From Bacillota bacterium (GTDB lineage: Bacteria > Bacillota > Clostridia > Acetivibrionales > DTU013): a stretch of DNA of 8,129 nucleotides. This document shows positions 5,537 through 8,129 of the stretch, one piece after another. A model generated the notes under the pieces. That model saw nothing but the letters and a program-made list of their open reading frames with translations, was not told the origin of the DNA and searched no databases. Every line of letters starts with the position of its first letter. The first letter of the stretch is position 1. The stretch covers positions 1-8,129 of the forward strand of contig JAEZMC010000169.1 in assembly GCA_023435805.1 (NCBI GenBank), in the 5' to 3' direction. Made by a program: the position numbers and the translations under genes.

Positions 5537-6739
5537 ATGCATCTGAAGGGTAAATCGGTAGTTGTAGGAGTTTGCGGCGGTGTCGCGGCATATAAGGTGG
5601 TTGATCTGGTCAGCAGGCTGAAAAAGCAGGGCGCGGAAGTAGATGTAATCATGACAGCCCATGCGGAAAAGTTTGTAACGCCGCTCACTTTCAGATCCCT
5701 GTCACACAGGCCGGTCATTACGGATATGTTTGAAGAGCCGGCACAATGGGATGTCAGGCATATTTCACTGGCGCAGAAAGCGGAGCTTTTTGTTATTGCG
5801 CCGGCAACTGCCAACATCATCGGAAAGCTTGCGTCGGGCGTAGCAGACGACATGCTCAGCACGACGGTAATGGCGACAAAGGCGCCTGTGCTGATTGTAC
5901 CGGCGATGAATTACAATATGTATGCCAATCCGGTCGTTCAGCAGAATATCGAAAAGCTGAAATCGCTGGGCTATCTGTTCATGGAGCCGGATATCGGCAG
6001 GATGGCGGAGGGGACGTCCGGCAGGGGACGATTGCCGGAGCCGCCTATTATTCTGGAGAAGGTGCTGGAAATACTCAAACCCGTGCGGGACCTGGAAGGG
6101 CTGAAGGTACTGGTGACAGCGGGGCCTACGAGGGAACCCATTGATCCGGTCCGTTACATTACAAACCGTTCCTCCGGCAAGATGGGTTATGCAATTGCAG
6201 AGGCGGCAGCAGAGAGAGGGGCGGAGGTGCTGCTCATATCCGGCCCGGTATCGCTGGAACGTCCGCAGGGAGTTGAGCTTGTCTCCGTGACGACGGCTCA
6301 GGAAATGTATTCCGCTGTCATGCAGCGGTACGGTGATTGCCAGATTGTTGTTATGGTGGCTGCGGTAGCGGATTACAGGCCTTCGGTGGTGTCGGATGTC
6401 AAGATCAAGAAGAAGGATGATGAAATGCTGCTGAAGCTGGAGAAGAATACCGATATTCTGAAAGAGCTGGGCAGCCTGAAGGGAAGCCGGACACTGGCCG
6501 GTTTTAGTGCGGAGACCAACGATTTGCTGGAAAATGCACGCAGAAAGCTGGAGGCAAAAAACCTGGATCTGATGATTGCCAATGATGTCACAATGGAAGG
6601 CGCAGGCTTTGAAACAGATACGAATATCATCAAGCTTCTGAAGAGGGACGGTTCTGTTACGGAGCTGCCGCTGATGAGCAAAAAGGCCGCGGCGCACAGG
6701 ATCTTTGACGAGATTGCCGCAATCCGAATGCAAGGTTAA
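5537..6739 (+). CDS. coaBC: Bifunctional CoaBC: phosphopantothenoylcysteine synthetase/decarboxylase
   Basis: Carries out two steps of coenzyme A synthesis in the cytosol: CTP-dependent joining of 4'-phosphopantothenate and cysteine (CoaB, C-terminal) and FMN-dependent decarboxylation to 4'-phosphopantetheine (CoaC, N-terminal). The 400 residues are full length. CoaC (about 1-180) shows VGVCGGVAAYK (10-20), catalytic His75 in RHISL, APATANIIGK (88-97) and PAMN with Asn125. CoaB (about 186-400) shows TAGPTREPIDPVRYITN with Asn210, the SSGKMGYA loop and KIKKK with Lys289; numbering equals that of E. coli Dfp. The expected ACGD motif reads AEGT, so the catalytic Cys158 is a Glu (codon GAG, 6008-6010). 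The ribosome binding site is AGGTGAT (5527-5533). An intrinsic terminator lies immediately upstream and glyS follows after 35 bp. Confidence 0.96.
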   Translation: MHLKGKSVVVGVCGGVAAYKVVDLVSRLKKQGAEVDVIMTAHAEKFVTPLTFRSLSHRPVITDMFEEPAQWDVRHISLAQKAELFVIAPATANIIGKLASGVADDMLSTTVMATKAPVLIVPAMNYNMYANPVVQQNIEKLKSLGYLFMEPDIGRMAEGTSGRGRLPEPPIILEKVLEILKPVRDLEGLKVLVTAGPTREPIDPVRYITNRSSGKMGYAIAEAAAERGAEVLLISGPVSLERPQGVELVSVTTAQEMYSAVMQRYGDCQIVVMVAAVADYRPSVVSDVKIKKKDDEMLLKLEKNTDILKELGSLKGSRTLAGFSAETNDLLENARRKLEAKNLDLMIANDVTMEGAGFETDTNIIKLLKRDGSVTELPLMSKKAAAHRIFDEIAAIRMQG

Positions 6740-6774
6740 ACTGAATATAAATAAATAGATGGAGGCTTCAATAA

Positions 6775-8129
6775 ATGTTAACAGAAAAGTCAATGGAAAA
6801 AATCGTGGCGCTTGCGAAAAACAGGGGTTTTGTATACCCGGGCTCCGAGATATACGGAGGGCTGGCAAATTCCTGGGATTACGGCCCTTTGGGCGTTGAG
6901 CTGAAGAACAACGTAAAAAAGGCCTGGTGGAAGAAGTTTGTTCAGGAGAGCACCTACAATGTGGGCGTAGACTGCGCCATACTCATGAACCCTCAGGTGT
7001 GGGTGGCATCCGGGCACGTCGGCGGCTTCAGCGATCCGCTGATTGACTGTAAGGATTGCAAGACAAGGCATAGAGCAGATAAGCTTATTGAAGACTGGAA
7101 CAGCGCAAACGGCATCAGCCTTTCTGTGGATGGCTGGAAAAACGAACAGCTGATGGACTACATAAAGGAAAAGGGCGTGAAATGCCCTGACTGCGGCTCC
7201 GGCAATTTTACCGATATCCGCAAGTTCAACCTGATGTTCAAGACCTTCCAGGGTGTGACCGAAGATTCCAAGGCCGAAGTATACCTGAGACCTGAAACGG
7301 CGCAGGGTATATTTGTCAACTTTAAGAATGTCCAGAGGACGACCAGGAAAAAAATACCCTTCGGCATCGGCCAAATCGGAAAATCCTTCAGAAACGAAAT
7401 CACTCCCGGCAACTTTATATTCAGAATCCGTGAATTTGAACAGATGGAGCTGGAGTTTTTCTGCGAGCCCGGCAAGGATCTGGAATGGTTCGCATACTGG
7501 AAGGATTTCTGTTACCAGTGGCTGTTGAACCTTGGTCTCAAAGCGGAAAACCTGAAGCTGCGGGACCACCTGAAGGAGGAACTGTCCCACTATAGCAATG
7601 CCACCACCGATATCGAGTTCAAGTTCCCCTTTGGCTGGGGAGAGCTATGGGGTATAGCCGACAGGACGGATTATGACCTGAAGCAGCATATGGAGCACTC
7701 AAAGGATGACCTTTCCTACTTTGATCCCGCAACCAATGAAAAGTATGTTCCCTATTGCATAGAACCGTCCCTGGGCGCCGACAGGGTGACGCTGGCCTTC
7801 CTGTGTGATGCCTACGACGAAGAGCAGGTAGCAGAGGGCGATGTAAGGACCGTTTTACATTTCCATCCGGCACTTGCACCGGTAAAAATCGGTATCCTGC
7901 CGTTATCCAAGAAGCTGGGCGACGATGCTTTCAAGATCTATGAACAGCTTGCGAAGAAATATGTATGCGAATACGACGAAACAGGCAGCATAGGGAAACG
8001 CTACAGGAGACAGGACGAAATAGGCACACCCTACTGCATCACCTTTGACTTTGATTCTCTCCAGGATGCCAGTGTGACTGTTCGCGACCGTGACACCATG
8101 ACACAGGAAAGGATCAGGATTGAAGATCT
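6775..8129 (+). CDS. glyS: Glycyl-tRNA synthetase, single-chain class II type, cut by the window end
   Basis: Charges tRNA-Gly with glycine using ATP in the cytosol. The homodimeric type (often named glyQS) is about 460 residues in Firmicutes; 451 codons are present and the frame is still open at the window end, so only about ten codons and the stop are missing. Visible parts are MEKIVALAKNRGFVYPGSEI near the start, YGPLGVELKNN (36-46, motif 1 region), four zinc-type cysteines (CKDC 92-95, CPDC 137-140), RPETAQGIFVNF (172-183), motif 2 FRNEITPGNFIFRIREFEQM (205-224), motif 3 EPSLGADR (330-337) and the anticodon-binding domain from about 367. GGAGG (6761-6765) lies nine bases before the ATG. 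It is 35 bp after coaBC, with no T-box leader or promoter between, so it is probably cotranscribed with coaBC. Confidence 0.97.
   Translation, partial: MLTEKSMEKIVALAKNRGFVYPGSEIYGGLANSWDYGPLGVELKNNVKKAWWKKFVQESTYNVGVDCAILMNPQVWVASGHVGGFSDPLIDCKDCKTRHRADKLIEDWNSANGISLSVDGWKNEQLMDYIKEKGVKCPDCGSGNFTDIRKFNLMFKTFQGVTEDSKAEVYLRPETAQGIFVNFKNVQRTTRKKIPFGIGQIGKSFRNEITPGNFIFRIREFEQMELEFFCEPGKDLEWFAYWKDFCYQWLLNLGLKAENLKLRDHLKEELSHYSNATTDIEFKFPFGWGELWGIADRTDYDLKQHMEHSKDDLSYFDPATNEKYVPYCIEPSLGADRVTLAFLCDAYDEEQVAEGDVRTVLHFHPALAPVKIGILPLSKKLGDDAFKIYEQLAKKYVCEYDETGSIGKRYRRQDEIGTPYCITFDFDSLQDASVTVRDRDTMTQERIRIED

Noticed and set aside
5765..6868. Minus-strand open frame of 367 codons opposite coaBC and the start of glyS
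   Set aside because: It lies antisense to two unmistakable genes, spans their junction, has no recognisable domain and is rich in His, Arg, Leu and Cys in the manner of shadow translations. Codon bias of the sense genes explains its length.
6790..7590. Minus-strand open frame of 266 codons opposite glyS
   Set aside because: Entirely antisense to conserved GlyRS sequence, with no family resemblance and no independent promoter or ribosome binding site seen.

Overview
The window looks like a piece of a Clostridia-type (low/medium-GC Firmicutes) chromosome. The gene order grouping dnaK-dnaJ-prmA-rsmE, the presence of a RemA-type DUF370 regulator, a single-chain GlyRS with a Cys4 zinc site, strong AGGAGG-type ribosome binding sites and all genes on one strand support this. 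I cannot name the species. Every recognisable gene is a conserved housekeeping gene. I found no mobile element, CRISPR array, RNA gene, toxin or defence system, and nothing that amounts to a new biological system.

Region 1 (1-3745) is the distal half of a heat-shock/chaperone operon: the 3' end of dnaK, a terminator-like hairpin, dnaJ (TTG start), an imperfect hairpin, prmA (ribosomal protein L11 methyltransferase) and rsmE (16S rRNA U1498 methyltransferase). prmA and rsmE overlap by 19 bp. DnaK and DnaJ act together in protein folding, and the two methyltransferases modify the ribosome.

Region 2 (3746-3966) is a 221-bp intergenic stretch. It carries a perfect extended -10 promoter and a 9-bp direct repeat at the predicted transcription start.

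Region 3 (3967-8129) is a second housekeeping cluster: yicC (YicC/YloC endoribonuclease family), remA (DNA-binding matrix/biofilm regulator family), rpoZ (RNA polymerase omega), coaBC (bifunctional coenzyme A biosynthesis) and glyS (glycyl-tRNA synthetase, cut by the window end about 10 codons before its expected stop). The usual gmk gene between remA and rpoZ is absent, with only 30 bp left there. glyS occupies the place after coaBC where priA is often found.

The points most worth a second look are: a Glu at the position of the catalytic Cys158 in the CoaC domain; a strong intrinsic terminator placed directly in front of the coaBC ribosome binding site with no room for a promoter after it; the missing gmk; and the structured leader with a possible small ORF upstream of yicC.
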